The notes under the pieces are model-generated. The model made no database searches and was not told the origin of the DNA. It saw only the letters and a list, made by a program, of their open reading frames with translations. The position numbers and the translations under genes are program-made. This document shows positions 1 to 8,211 of a DNA stretch of 64,000 bases, one piece after another. Each line of letters starts with the position of its first letter. Position 1 is the first letter of the stretch. The stretch lies in NCBI RefSeq assembly GCF_016811995.1, contig NZ_CP069159.1:2790001-2854000 (forward strand). Direction: 5' to 3'. Source of the DNA: Citrobacter sp. R56 (GTDB lineage: Bacteria; Pseudomonadota; Gammaproteobacteria; Enterobacterales; Enterobacteriaceae).

Positions 1-224
1 CCATCTTGTGAAACGACGGACAACTGTTTTGAGCCATCCTGGCGAACATTCGCACTATTATTCGTGCCGACTTGACCAATAATGGCTGCCTGATTAAATG
101 AAGACTTGCTTAATTCATTTACCGCAAAGTTATATTCTGACGTTGCCATATCATAACTTGTCGCGGATGCAATCCCAGGCGCACCCAGTATTGTTAACAT
201 CATAAATAACAATTTGTTTTTCAT
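1..224 (-). CDS. csgB: CsgB, minor curli subunit / nucleator (partial)
   Basis: Only the first 74 or so codons lie in the window; the gene runs off the left edge. Reading leftward from the ATG at 224 gives a signal peptide (MKNKLLFMMLTILG, ending near IASA) and then the start of the mature protein, with SSFNQAAIIGQVGTNNSANV, the first Gln/Asn-rich curlin repeat. CsgB is exported through CsgG and nucleates CsgA into amyloid fibres on the outer membrane. It is divergent from csgD, and a CsgD box lies about 130 bases upstream. Identity is secure from sequence and position opposite csgDEFG. Confidence 0.95.
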   Translation of the reverse strand, partial: MKNKLLFMMLTILGAPGIASATSYDMATSEYNFAVNELSKSSFNQAAIIGQVGTNNSANVRQDGSKQLSVVSQD

Positions 225-351
225 GTTGTCACCCTGGACCTGGTCGTACATGAAGATAAATTAAAAAACTTGTCAAATTTATTGTTAACGCGATGCGCTT
301 TTTGTTAACGCCGCGTTACGATGAAGAGTATGTCTGCGGAAACATTTTAAA

Positions 352-362
352 TAACTCACCCG
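352..362 (-). promoter_or_regulatory. CsgD box upstream of csgBA
   Basis: Read on the minus strand, 362-352 is CGGGTGAGTTA. It matches the known CsgD binding consensus CGGGKGAGNKA at every position. It lies 128 bases upstream of the csgB start codon, as expected for the activator site of the csgBA promoter. Confidence 0.85.
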
Positions 363-784
363 CGAGTTGTATTTTGATATTTCGGTTCACACCAAAGTGC
401 TAATTAACCACTAATCCCGCTGTTATTTCCGTCGTTTTTATTTTTTCAAAGTCAGGGCGCATTGCATTTCTATGCAAAGGGGAAAACTGGCGTTCCCGGT
501 ACATTTTAATGGGGTTCTGTAGCACGGAAGATAGTCTGGCAGCACGAGTCGTTACAAGCGTCGTTTTTTTTGCACTTAAAAATGATCGCTGGAATCCAGA
601 ACGAATTCTTTAAAATAAAAAAGGAAGAAAGTCGTAATCAAAAATTACACAAATACCTTAAAATCAATTGCTTAATATAATTTGTATGATTTTTTAAATC
701 TATGCAATAACGGCAAAATGTACAACTTTCTTATCAAATCTAATCTTAAAAAAACCTTATGATTAACATATTAATATATATTTT

Positions 785-842
785 TACATTTAGTTACAAG
801 TTTAACACTTGCTTTAAGGTTTGTAATGACTAGATTGAAATC
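785..842 (+). promoter_or_regulatory. csgD promoter with OmpR-type site
   Basis: The stretch ACATTTAGTTACAAGTTTAA starting at 785, followed by CACTTGCTTTAAG, nearly matches the OmpR D1 site of E. coli csgD. The next segment, TGACTAGATTG (827-837), corresponds to the extended -10 region. Transcription would begin roughly 150 bases before the csgD start codon. Identified by similarity to the E. coli promoter, not by experiment. Confidence 0.75.
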
Positions 843-989
843 AGATGTAGTCCATTAGTTTTATATTTTGCCCATTAGGGCTGATTTATTTCTACAAACA
901 GCAGTGCAACATCTGTCAGTACTTCTGGTGCCTCTATTTTAGTAGAGGTAGCTGTCAGGTGTGCGACTAAAAAAAAGTGGGGTTTCATC

Positions 990-1640
990 ATGTTTAATGA
1001 AGTCCATAGTATTCATGGTCATACATTATTGTTGATCACTAAACCGTCCCTGCAAGCTACGGCCTTATTGCAACATTTAAAGCAATCTCTGGCGTTAACC
1101 GGAAAACTGCACAATATTCAACGTTCTCTGGATGATATCTCTGCCAGCTGCATTGTTTTACTGGATATGATGGAAGCCGATAAAAAGCTCATCCATTACT
1201 GGCAAGACAACTTAAGCCGGAAAAACAATAATTTAAAAACATTATTGTTGAATACTCCCGACGATTATCCGTACAGGGATATTGAAAACTGGCCTCATAT
1301 CAATGGCGTGTTTTACGCAGCAGAAGATGAAGAGCGTGTCGTAAACGGATTGCAAGGGGTCTTGCGCGGTGAATGCTACTTTTCGCAGAAACTGGCCAGT
1401 TACCTGATAACGCATTCAGGAAACTATCGCTATAACAGCACAGAGTCGGCACTTCTCACGCACCGCGAAAAAGAGATCCTTAATAAGCTACGTATCGGCG
1501 CGTCAAATATTGAAATCGCTCGTTCGCTGTTTATCAGCGAAAACACGGTCAAGACGCACCTTTATAATCTTTTCAAGAAGATAGCAGTCAAAAACCGAAC
1601 ACAGGCGGTTTCGTGGGCAAACGATAACCTCAGGCGGTAA
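990..1640 (+). CDS. csgD: CsgD, LuxR-family master regulator of curli and biofilm matrix
   Basis: 216 residues, the usual length. The N-terminal half is a degenerate receiver-like domain. The C-terminal LuxR helix-turn-helix runs from about residue 148 ([12 protein letters not shown]) through [20 protein letters not shown], where the recognition helix sits. CsgD activates csgBA and other matrix genes at low temperature and in stationary phase. It is first in the csgDEFG operon, 4 bases ahead of csgE, and the ATG follows the conserved long leader. Confidence 0.98.
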   Translation: MFNEVHSIHGHTLLLITKPSLQATALLQHLKQSLALTGKLHNIQRSLDDISASCIVLLDMMEADKKLIHYWQDNLSRKNNNLKTLLLNTPDDYPYRDIENWPHINGVFYAAEDEERVVNGLQGVLRGECYFSQKLASYLITHSGNYRYNSTESALLTHREKEILNKLRIGASNIEIARSLFISENTVKTHLYNLFKKIAVKNRTQAVSWANDNLRR

Positions 1641-1644
1641 AGCC

Positions 1645-2034
1645 ATGAAACGCTATCTGACCTGGATTGTAGCGGCTGAATTACTCCTTGCCTCCGGGAA
1701 TCTACACGCAGTTGAAGTCGAGGTTCCCGGATTGTTAACTGACCACACGGTTTCGTCTATTGGGCATGATTTTTATCGTGCCTTTAGCGATAAGTGGGAA
1801 AGTAAATACACAGGCAACTTAACCATAAATGAAAGACCCAGTGCGCGTTGGGGAAGTTGGATCACCATAACGGTAAACCAGGACGTTATCTTCCAGACAT
1901 TTTTATTCCCGACGAAACGAGACTTCGAGCGAACGGTTGTCTTCGCACTAACAGAAACTGAGGATGCATTAAATCGCCGGCAAATAGACCAAACGCTATT
2001 AGGCACCGGTGATTTAGCGCGTGATGAATTCTAA
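1645..2034 (+). CDS. csgE: CsgE, curli export specificity factor
   Basis: 129 residues with an N-terminal signal peptide cleaved near NLHAVEVEV. CsgE is a periplasmic accessory protein that caps CsgG and directs curlin subunits to the secretion channel. The tight spacing after csgD (4 bases) and before csgF (26 bases) supports one transcript. Length and sequence fit the family; no defects are visible. Confidence 0.97.
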   Translation: MKRYLTWIVAAELLLASGNLHAVEVEVPGLLTDHTVSSIGHDFYRAFSDKWESKYTGNLTINERPSARWGSWITITVNQDVIFQTFLFPTKRDFERTVVFALTETEDALNRRQIDQTLLGTGDLARDEF

Positions 2035-2060
2035 TACATATTCTTTGTCCGGAGGCTGTC

Positions 2061-2477
2061 ATGCGTGTTAAACATGCAGTAGTTATACTCATGATTATTT
2101 CGCCACTCAGTTGGGCTGGCAATATGACATTCCAGTTCCGAAATCCTAACTTTGGCGGAAACCCCAATAATGGGGCATTTCTATTAAACAGCGCCCAGGC
2201 GCAGAACTCCTATAAAGATCCTGATTTCGATGACGACTTTGGGATTGAAACACCCTCTGCGTTAGATAACTTCACCCAGGCAATTCAGTCGCAAATACTG
2301 GGGGGGTTACTCACCAATATTAATACCGGGAAACCCGGCAGGATGGTGACCAGTGATTTCATCATTGATATATCCAATACGGATGGTCAACTGAAGTTGA
2401 ATGTCACAGACAGAAAAACAGGTAAAGTCTCCACCATTGAGGTGTCAGGTTTACAAACAAATTCAACCGATTTTTAA
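2061..2477 (+). CDS. csgF: CsgF, curli assembly factor
   Basis: 138 residues beginning with a signal peptide ([20 protein letters not shown]). The mature start, [20 protein letters not shown], is the CsgF segment that inserts into the CsgG barrel. The protein is secreted to the cell surface and couples CsgB to the CsgG pore so that nucleation occurs at the cell. A GGAGG motif lies 8 bases before the ATG. It is in the csgDEFG operon, 26 bases before csgG. Confidence 0.97.
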   Translation: MRVKHAVVILMIISPLSWAGNMTFQFRNPNFGGNPNNGAFLLNSAQAQNSYKDPDFDDDFGIETPSALDNFTQAIQSQILGGLLTNINTGKPGRMVTSDFIIDISNTDGQLKLNVTDRKTGKVSTIEVSGLQTNSTDF

Positions 2478-2503
2478 GCATCAGCCACAAAAGGACAATA
2501 ATC

Positions 2504-3337
2504 ATGCAGCGCTTACTGATTTTGGTTGCCGTATGCTTACTGAGCGGATGCTTAACCGCCCCGCCTAAAGAAGCCGCTAAGCCGACATTAATGCCCCGTG
2601 CGCAAAGTTATAAAGACTTGACGCATTTGCCTATGCCGACAGGTAAGATTTTTGTCTCGGTTTACAATATCCAGGATGAAACCGGACAATTTAAACCTTA
2701 TCCGGCAAGTAACTTCTCAACCGCAGTGCCACAGAGTGCTACTGCCATGCTGGTGACAGCGCTAAAAGATTCTCGTTGGTTCGTCCCGCTGGAACGTCAG
2801 GGACTGCAAAACCTGCTGAACGAACGTAAAATCATTCGCGCAGCGCAAGAAAATGGCACCGTTGCCATCAATAACCGTATACCGCTGCAATCATTGACTG
2901 CTGCGAATATTATGGTGGAAGGGTCGATCATCGGCTATGAAAGCAATGTGAAATCAGGTGGTGTGGGCGCCCGGTACTTTGGTATTGGTGCGGACACGCA
3001 GTACCAGCTTGATCAAATTGCCGTCAACCTGCGTGTGGTTAACGTCAGTACCGGTGAGATCCTCTCCTCCGTAAACACCAGCAAGACCATCCTGTCTTAT
3101 GAAGTCCAGGCAGGGGTATTCCGCTTCATCGATTATCAACGTCTGCTGGAAGGTGAGATTGGCTACACCTCTAACGAACCGGTCATGCTATGTCTGATGT
3201 CTGCTATTGAAACAGGCGTTATCTTCCTGATTAATGACGGTATTGATCGCGGTTTGTGGGATCTGCAGAATAAATCAGAGCGTCAGAACGACATTCTGGT
3301 GAAATATCGCCATCTGTCAGTCCCTCCGGAATCCTGA
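2504..3337 (+). CDS. csgG: CsgG, outer-membrane curli secretion channel lipoprotein
   Basis: 277 residues. The lipobox LLSGC places the lipidated cysteine at residue 16. The rest is the CsgG fold that forms the nonameric outer-membrane pore for CsgA, CsgB and CsgF. It is the last gene of the operon and is followed 18 bases later by a strong hairpin terminator. Length and sequence are typical of the family. Confidence 0.98.
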   Translation: MQRLLILVAVCLLSGCLTAPPKEAAKPTLMPRAQSYKDLTHLPMPTGKIFVSVYNIQDETGQFKPYPASNFSTAVPQSATAMLVTALKDSRWFVPLERQGLQNLLNERKIIRAAQENGTVAINNRIPLQSLTAANIMVEGSIIGYESNVKSGGVGARYFGIGADTQYQLDQIAVNLRVVNVSTGEILSSVNTSKTILSYEVQAGVFRFIDYQRLLEGEIGYTSNEPVMLCLMSAIETGVIFLINDGIDRGLWDLQNKSERQNDILVKYRHLSVPPES

Positions 3338-3348
3338 TACGCAAAGCA

Positions 3349-3381
3349 AAAAAAAGCGTGAGATCTTCTCACGCTTTTTTT
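3349..3381. terminator. Bidirectional terminator between csgG and ycdZ
   Basis: An 8-base stem GCGTGAGA / TCTCACGC with a 3-base loop (3356-3374) is preceded by a run of A and followed by a run of T. It can therefore end csgG transcription rightward and ycdZ transcription leftward; the ycdZ stop codon begins in its T tract. Confidence 0.9.
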
Positions 3382-3862
3382 ATTTGCTGGGCACCGCTTG
3401 CGATGCGCCTCGCGCCCGGCGGGATGCCAGCCAGAGTCCGCTGTTTTTCATCGCGTAGCCAAAAACCAGCCCCAGGGCGAGCGAAGGCAAAACCAACCGC
3501 CAGTCCCCCTGTCCTGCGAACGTCGCACATGCCCCGATAAAGGTTCCCGGAACAAAGGAAAGCAACAGTTGCTTAGCCTGAATGCACATCAGGAACGCGA
3601 CAATTCCGGTCATGATATAGCCGACAATCTCAAGATGCGGTGCAAGCGCACTGCCATGAATGATCACCAGTGCCCATACCATGCCGCTTAATAGCGTACA
3701 TGCCGACATCGCCAGCCCTTTCAAGCCGCCCTGAGGGCACGCAAAATAGGCTGTGCACCCCAGAAAACCGGCCCAACTGAGCAAGCCCAGAGACACGGCC
3801 ACCCATCCCCAGATACCGGAGAGAATGCCCGTTGTAATTGCAATGGAGAGAAGTATGTTCAT
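3380..3862 (-). CDS. ycdZ: YcdZ, DUF1097 inner-membrane protein
   Basis: 160 residues from the start at 3862 (MNILLSIAITTGILSGIWGW). An in-frame start 48 bases further upstream gives an N-terminal stretch not found in relatives. Four or five hydrophobic segments indicate an inner-membrane protein of the DUF1097 family; function unknown. It is downstream of ycdY and on the same strand, separated by about 100 bases, and shares a terminator with csgG. Confidence 0.9.
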   Translation of the reverse strand: MNILLSIAITTGILSGIWGWVAVSLGLLSWAGFLGCTAYFACPQGGLKGLAMSACTLLSGMVWALVIIHGSALAPHLEIVGYIMTGIVAFLMCIQAKQLLLSFVPGTFIGACATFAGQGDWRLVLPSLALGLVFGYAMKNSGLWLASRRARGASQAVPSK

Positions 3863-3963
3863 GGGCCGCATCATAGCAGAAAAACCGCATACGAATGCGA
3901 TCGCGCACACAAATCATGCAAGCACTACATTAAGCTTGCAGTAAATAGTGATTCAGATCACAT

Positions 3964-4518
3964 TCACTCTTCAGCGTCTTCCTGCAACTCGTCCCACATC
4001 GCGCTGATCGCATCACGTGTCAGCGGTGCCATCGTACGCCAGAACGGCGTCGTTGCATGCGCTTCTACTTTGCCCAGGAATGTTCCGCACCAGGGGAGCA
4101 GATATTCAACGAACAAGGTTTCCAGCGCTTCACTTTCATCTTCAGCTGACTGATCTTCCAGCCATGATGCCGCCAACAGCAACGTGCCAAGATGATCGGC
4201 CGGCGTATCCGCCAGAGGCATTCCGCGAGCAGAAAGGAATGCCCGGACCTCAGACTCGGCAGCGCCTTCTACCCATGCACTGCGATAAGGCGGCACCGCG
4301 CACTCATCACCGACGAACAAGGCATTATAATCTGCCGCCAGTTGCGCCATATCACAGCTTTTCTGTAACCGGGCCAAAAAATCATCTTGTTCCAGTGGCC
4401 AACTGGCTGACAATTTACCTTCACGAATCAGCGTAAACAGCGGAACCAGTAAAGGGTCCTGTGGTTGGCGGTAGTACAGCGATCCCAGCACGCGACACAG
4501 GATAGAAAACTCGTTCAT
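3964..4518 (-). CDS. ycdY: YcdY, TorD-family chaperone for YcdX
   Basis: 184 residues, all-helical, of the TorD/DmsD-like chaperone family. In E. coli YcdY activates its neighbour YcdX, probably by helping zinc insertion, and both affect swarming. Here the gene follows ycdX on the same strand with 28 bases between them, consistent with co-expression. No anomaly seen. Confidence 0.93.
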   Translation of the reverse strand: MNEFSILCRVLGSLYYRQPQDPLLVPLFTLIREGKLSASWPLEQDDFLARLQKSCDMAQLAADYNALFVGDECAVPPYRSAWVEGAAESEVRAFLSARGMPLADTPADHLGTLLLAASWLEDQSAEDESEALETLFVEYLLPWCGTFLGKVEAHATTPFWRTMAPLTRDAISAMWDELQEDAEE

Positions 4519-4546
4519 TTAGGTATTCCAGTTATTAACAATTCAA

Positions 4547-5284
4547 TTAAAGTTCAGCAAATTCCGGGATTGGTTCCATGCCACGCGATTCCAGGAATGT
4601 CAGCAACCGTTTTGGCGAAACGTTGAGAACCCGCTCTTCCGGGAAGTTCACCTCGTCGAGAATTTTTCGGCACTCGGCAAACTCCCCTAACGTGAACGCC
4701 GTATGGGAGTCTGATCCTAATGCCACCCAGCCCCCGGCATCACGCACTGCTGCTGCCACGGCGCGACAATTCTCTTCACTGCCTTTACGCGAATGTAAGA
4801 AGGAGGAGTTATTGATTTCCAATGCGACCTGATATTTCGCGGCAGCCTGTGCGATCGCTGTAATATCAACCGGATATTTGGGGTTTCCCGGATGGCTAAT
4901 AATGTGCACATGACCACTGGCCATGGTGGCAATCATCGCCTGGGTGTTGGTGTCTTTATCGTGCGGCGCAAACACCGGCTCATGGAACCCTGCAATGATT
5001 AAATCCAGGGAGGTGAGCATTGGACCTGTGCAGTCAATCTCACCCTCAATATTTTTAATGTTGGCTTCAATGCCACGCAGAATGCCTATCCCATCAACCA
5101 GACGCGGCCAGATACGCATATTAATGAAATGCCAGTGATGCGGGGCATCAGCCATATCCGGTCCATGATCCGTAATAGCGAACAGCTTGATACCTTTACG
5201 TTTGGCTTCCGCGATATAGTCACTCAGAGTGCTGTAAGCGTGGGTGCTGGCGACGGTGTGCATATGCAGGTCAACGGGATACAT
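4547..5284 (-). CDS. ycdX: YcdX, PHP-domain zinc phosphatase
   Basis: 245 residues from the ATG at 5284; a GTG one codon earlier is possible but relatives start [10 protein letters not shown]. The N-terminal HMHT and later AITDHG, HPGNP and GSDSHT motifs supply the PHP metal ligands for a trinuclear zinc site. E. coli YcdX is a zinc-dependent phosphatase linked to swarming motility. It lies between ghrA and its chaperone gene ycdY. Confidence 0.95.
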   Translation of the reverse strand: MYPVDLHMHTVASTHAYSTLSDYIAEAKRKGIKLFAITDHGPDMADAPHHWHFINMRIWPRLVDGIGILRGIEANIKNIEGEIDCTGPMLTSLDLIIAGFHEPVFAPHDKDTNTQAMIATMASGHVHIISHPGNPKYPVDITAIAQAAAKYQVALEINNSSFLHSRKGSEENCRAVAAAVRDAGGWVALGSDSHTAFTLGEFAECRKILDEVNFPEERVLNVSPKRLLTFLESRGMEPIPEFAEL

Positions 5285-5370
5285 CACTTTCTCCTGTATT
5301 CATTTTACGTCAAGGATAGCAGGAATCGTCGCCGTTTTTTAGTCGTAACCCGGCGCTAACCGGGTTTCCA

Positions 5371-6309
5371 TCAGTAGCCTCGCTCGCGATCCACTTGCCC
5401 TGTCACGGGTTCACCGTTTTCCAGCTGCAAAATGGTGTGGGAAATAAATTTCACCGCTTCGGCGGGTCGCGTCACCGCCGCGATATGTGGCGTCATCGCC
5501 ACGCGAGGGTGTTTCCAGAGTGGGCTCTCTTTCGGCAATGGTTCACGGCTGAACACATCAAGCATTGCGCCCTTAAGTTTTCCACTCTCCAGCGCCGACA
5601 GCAGATCGTCTTCATTGACGTGAACACCACGCGCCAGGTTGAGCACGTACGCCCCATCCTGCAACTGCGCCAGCAGTCCGGCATGAATAATCCCCACCGT
5701 CTCCGCGGTATTCGGCAGCAGATTAATCAGAACCCGGGTTTGGCTCAAAAACGCTGCAAGTTCCTCTTCACCGGCAAAACTTTCCACTCCAGGCCAGGAT
5801 TTGCGGCTACGACTCCAGCAACGAAGCGGGAATCCCCACGCCTGCAGACTTTCGGCGACTTTCGCGCCTAACACGCCCGCCCCCATGATGCCGATAGTAA
5901 ATTCCTCACGAGAATATTCCGGCAGCGGCCTCCACACAGATTCATTCTTCTGCGCCTGATAGTCATCAAAACGACGGAACCAATGCAACACCTGGCTCAC
6001 CGCATATTCCTGCATCTGCAACCCCATTCCCGTATCTTCCAGGCGGAACAACGGAATGGACGGCGCCAACATTTCTGGATGCGCTTTCAGCTTACTCAGA
6101 ATGGAATCGACACCTGCCCCCAGTGCAAACACGGCTTTTAACTTCCGACCTGCCAGCATTTCCACCGGAGGATGCCATACCAGCGCATAATCCGCGTGAG
6201 CGTTATCACCCTCTTTCCATTCGCGAACGTTAGCCCCAGGAATCGCTTTTGCCAACGCGTTCAGCCACCATGGCGTGTCGAATGTCGGGTGATAGAAAAT
6301 TATATCCAT
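5371..6309 (-). CDS. ghrA: GhrA, glyoxylate/hydroxypyruvate reductase A
   Basis: 312 residues of the D-2-hydroxyacid dehydrogenase family. [15 protein letters not shown] (about 140-154) is the NADPH-binding Rossmann motif. The catalytic Arg lies in NLARGVHV and the His in TPHIAAVT near residue 280. The enzyme reduces glyoxylate to glycolate and hydroxypyruvate to glycerate in the cytoplasm. It sits first of the leftward group ghrA-ycdX-ycdY-ycdZ, next to the serX tRNA gene as in E. coli. Confidence 0.96.
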   Translation of the reverse strand: MDIIFYHPTFDTPWWLNALAKAIPGANVREWKEGDNAHADYALVWHPPVEMLAGRKLKAVFALGAGVDSILSKLKAHPEMLAPSIPLFRLEDTGMGLQMQEYAVSQVLHWFRRFDDYQAQKNESVWRPLPEYSREEFTIGIMGAGVLGAKVAESLQAWGFPLRCWSRSRKSWPGVESFAGEEELAAFLSQTRVLINLLPNTAETVGIIHAGLLAQLQDGAYVLNLARGVHVNEDDLLSALESGKLKGAMLDVFSREPLPKESPLWKHPRVAMTPHIAAVTRPAEAVKFISHTILQLENGEPVTGQVDRERGY

Positions 6310-6481
6310 ACTGTCTCCTGCGTGTTGTTATGCGGAATCTACTCGCACTTATCATCATCATTTTCATAAGGATCATCAGCATAACAAATTTAAGCCTGCT
6401 GGCAAAAAAAGCAGTTTCTGCTTAATTAAGCCTCATATTGCTTGAAGTTTGTGTAAACGCACGATTTTTTAGAAAAGGTGA

Positions 6482-6510
6482 TTGACGTAAAAGGCGGATT
6501 TCCTTACATT
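6482..6510 (+). promoter_or_regulatory. Promoter of tRNA-Ser(GGA)
   Basis: TTGACG (6482-6487) and TACATT (6505-6510) are separated by exactly 17 bases. They are followed by the GC-rich segment AGCGCCCG typical of stringently controlled stable-RNA promoters. The tRNA begins 35 bases after the -10 box. Confidence 0.8.
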
Positions 6511-6544
6511 AGCGCCCGTTCCAGCAACACAGGAACAACAATAT

Positions 6545-6632
6545 GGTGAGGTGTCCGAGTGGCTGAAGGAGCACGCCTGGAAAGTGTGTATACGGCAACG
6601 TATCGGGGGTTCGAATCCCCCCCTCACCGCCA
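6545..6632 (+). tRNA. serX: tRNA-Ser (anticodon GGA)
   Basis: 88 bases with a GGTGAGG acceptor arm pairing to CCTCACC, the class II long variable arm, GGTTCGAATCC in the T arm and an encoded 3' GCCA. The anticodon GGA is at 6579-6581. This is the ghrA-adjacent tRNA-Ser. Its 3' end is a known integration target in E. coli O157:H7, and here a decayed island follows directly. Confidence 0.97.
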
Positions 6633-6645
6633 TATTTAAGAGAGA

Positions 6646-6673
6646 GCTCGTACGAAAGTACGGGCTTTTTTTT
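6646..6673 (+). terminator. serX terminator
   Basis: GCTCGTAC, loop GAAA, GTACGGGC (one G-T pair) then eight T, starting 14 bases after the tRNA CCA. Confidence 0.85.
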
Positions 6674-6737
6674 CGCATGTCGCACACGCCGGGGGGATGA
6701 GAATCCCCGACCGGGGATACTTCAGTTTAGACTGGCA

Positions 6738-7277
6738 CTGTTTTCAGGGAGGAGATCAGACTCCTCGTCATACCACTGACCCGGTAGCCTCAGCGGCTGC
6801 TCCATCTTCTTCGGATTGTCTTCGGAAAGAACATTTCCCCACGGGTCAAGCTGCGCCGCCATCAGGTGGGCAGGGATATTCACAAATCCCTGCCAGTTGC
6901 TTCTTCTTTCCGACAGGTTTCCTGTCCTCAGTTCGTCTTCCAAAAGCTCCATATCCGCATACTCCTGCGCAGTAAACGGTATCTGGTTGTGCTGCTGTAA
7001 CTTCTGTACAAGTGGCGTATACGCTTCGTCTCAGCCCTCGCTTTCCACGCTCAACAATGGCGTAAAACTGCCGGGTTCGTAGAGCGTGTGAACTTTATGC
7101 CCGTTTTTCTCCATCAGCACCAGACGGTCACCATCCCACCCGTAGCTTGTGGTGTCGCTCTAGTTATTGCATTTTGCTGATGCGCCGCCCGTATGGGTCG
7201 TACTGATAGCGGGCCTGTGTGACCGTACCTGCCGGGGTCTGTTTCTCATAACCCGTCAAGCGATGCAGCAGGTTCAT
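6738..7277 (-). pseudogene. Rhs core fragment, decayed second copy
   Basis: On the minus strand this matches the core of the complete Rhs gene at 7759-11706, from LTGYEKQTPAG down to GQWYDEES, then diverges to an unrelated tail and stop. It carries several lesions. There is an in-frame TGA at 7031-7033 where the full copy has GGA, a TAG near 7157, a short deletion next to it, and a clean 114-base deletion at 6842-6847. It has no C-terminal tip. It looks like a displaced core remnant left after Rhs tip exchange or duplication. Confidence 0.88.
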
Positions 7278-7310
7278 TACGTCGTGTTTAAAAAAACTCA
7301 CAAGTCTTGC

Positions 7311-7730
7311 TCAATTCTTGTTAGGGGTTGGATTTCCCTTACTTCGGAATTTTCTTGCTAACACTGCACATCCGCCCCCAATTCCCCCTAAAACAGCGCC
7401 TGTTAGTACACTTTCAAGAAGCAAGATGTACTCATCAGAATTCACTCCCGAAAGCAGATAAGTAAACATGACACCCAAAGCCACGGCTAATGAAGCATGG
7501 AAAATAGAATTTTTATGTATTAAATAACCCGCAAGGCAACCACACCAAAACATTATGGAACAAGACATTAAGTTTAAAAAAGTTATTAACCATCCGCTCT
7601 GAAAGGAGTCACCAAAAATATACCATACAATAATTTTAAAAGAGTTTCTTGTAAATACACAGACATTCACACAAATAACATAAGAAACCGCCAACCCTAT
7701 TCCTGGAGGCAATTCAGAAACTTTATTCAC
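7311..7730 (-). CDS. Candidate membrane immunity protein for the adjacent Rhs tip
   Basis: 139 residues from the GTG at 7728-7730, which has GGAG six bases before it; a GTG at 7742 would add four residues. Four hydrophobic segments are visible, around GIGLAVSYVICVNVCVF, WLITFLNLMSCSIMFWCGCL, ASLAVALGVMFTYLL and VLTGAVLGGIGGGCAVL, followed by a basic tail. I do not recognise the family. It lies 28 bases after the Rhs stop, is AT-rich like the Rhs tip, and sits where cognate immunity genes lie. The immunity role is an inference from position. Confidence 0.65.
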   Translation of the reverse strand: MNKVSELPPGIGLAVSYVICVNVCVFTRNSFKIIVWYIFGDSFQSGWLITFLNLMSCSIMFWCGCLAGYLIHKNSIFHASLAVALGVMFTYLLSGVNSDEYILLLESVLTGAVLGGIGGGCAVLARKFRSKGNPTPNKN

Positions 7731-7758
7731 CTGTTTCTCCACTTTATTTCAGCTGTCA

Positions 7759-8211
7759 TTATTCACACAATTTTTTACCCAGCGCTGGCGTTGCGCCAGT
7801 ATCCATAAAGCATCGATAACCACTCTTTGAGCCACATGTTAATGCCCTTGAATGAGCTTTTGCAAGACCATCCATACAGTCTGCAATGGTATTTACAGGT
7901 GCAGATTTACTTGAAACGTTTTCACTAGGATCCGGTACCCCTCTACCAGCGTCAATCTCATTAATAGAGAACAGACCTGTTTGAAAGGTCCGAGCATTAA
8001 CAGATTTGGTGTTACCAAATTGATCTTTGCACATCGCATTAACATTTACATAGCTATTCCCAAACTTACGCCCTTTATCCTCATTCCACCCTGTAAATTC
8101 CCAAATGGATGTAGGTTGAGGAATTGAATCCTCGTATTGAGCAACTGCATTATTATACGCCTCTTTCATACCCGGTTGACCGAGCCAGATACCTAAATCA
8201 TCAATACCACT
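7759..8211 (-). other. Rhs variable C-terminal toxin tip
   Basis: The 150 residues after DPLGL, SGIDDLGIWLGQ to GKKLCE. Base composition drops sharply compared with the core, the usual mark of an exchanged tip. It contains five cysteines (in NAMCKD, ADCMDG, LTCGSK, YRCFMD and KLCE), unusual for cytoplasmic toxins, and a possible catalytic run NTIADCMDGLAKAHSRALT. I cannot assign it to a known nuclease, deaminase, ADP-ribosylating or pore-forming family by eye. Confidence 0.75.

Larger units (their letters stand above)
225..989. promoter_or_regulatory. csgBA-csgDEFG divergent control region
   Basis: This is 765 bases without a gene, AT-rich in its right half. No ORF looks real. It holds the csgB promoter with a CsgD box on the left and the csgD promoter and leader on the right. 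The bases from about 785 to 989 closely resemble the E. coli csgD promoter and 5' leader as I remember them, including CTGTCAG near 953 and TTTCATC just before the start codon. In E. coli this leader is targeted by small RNAs such as OmrA/OmrB and McaS; that role here is inferred from conservation. Confidence 0.85.
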
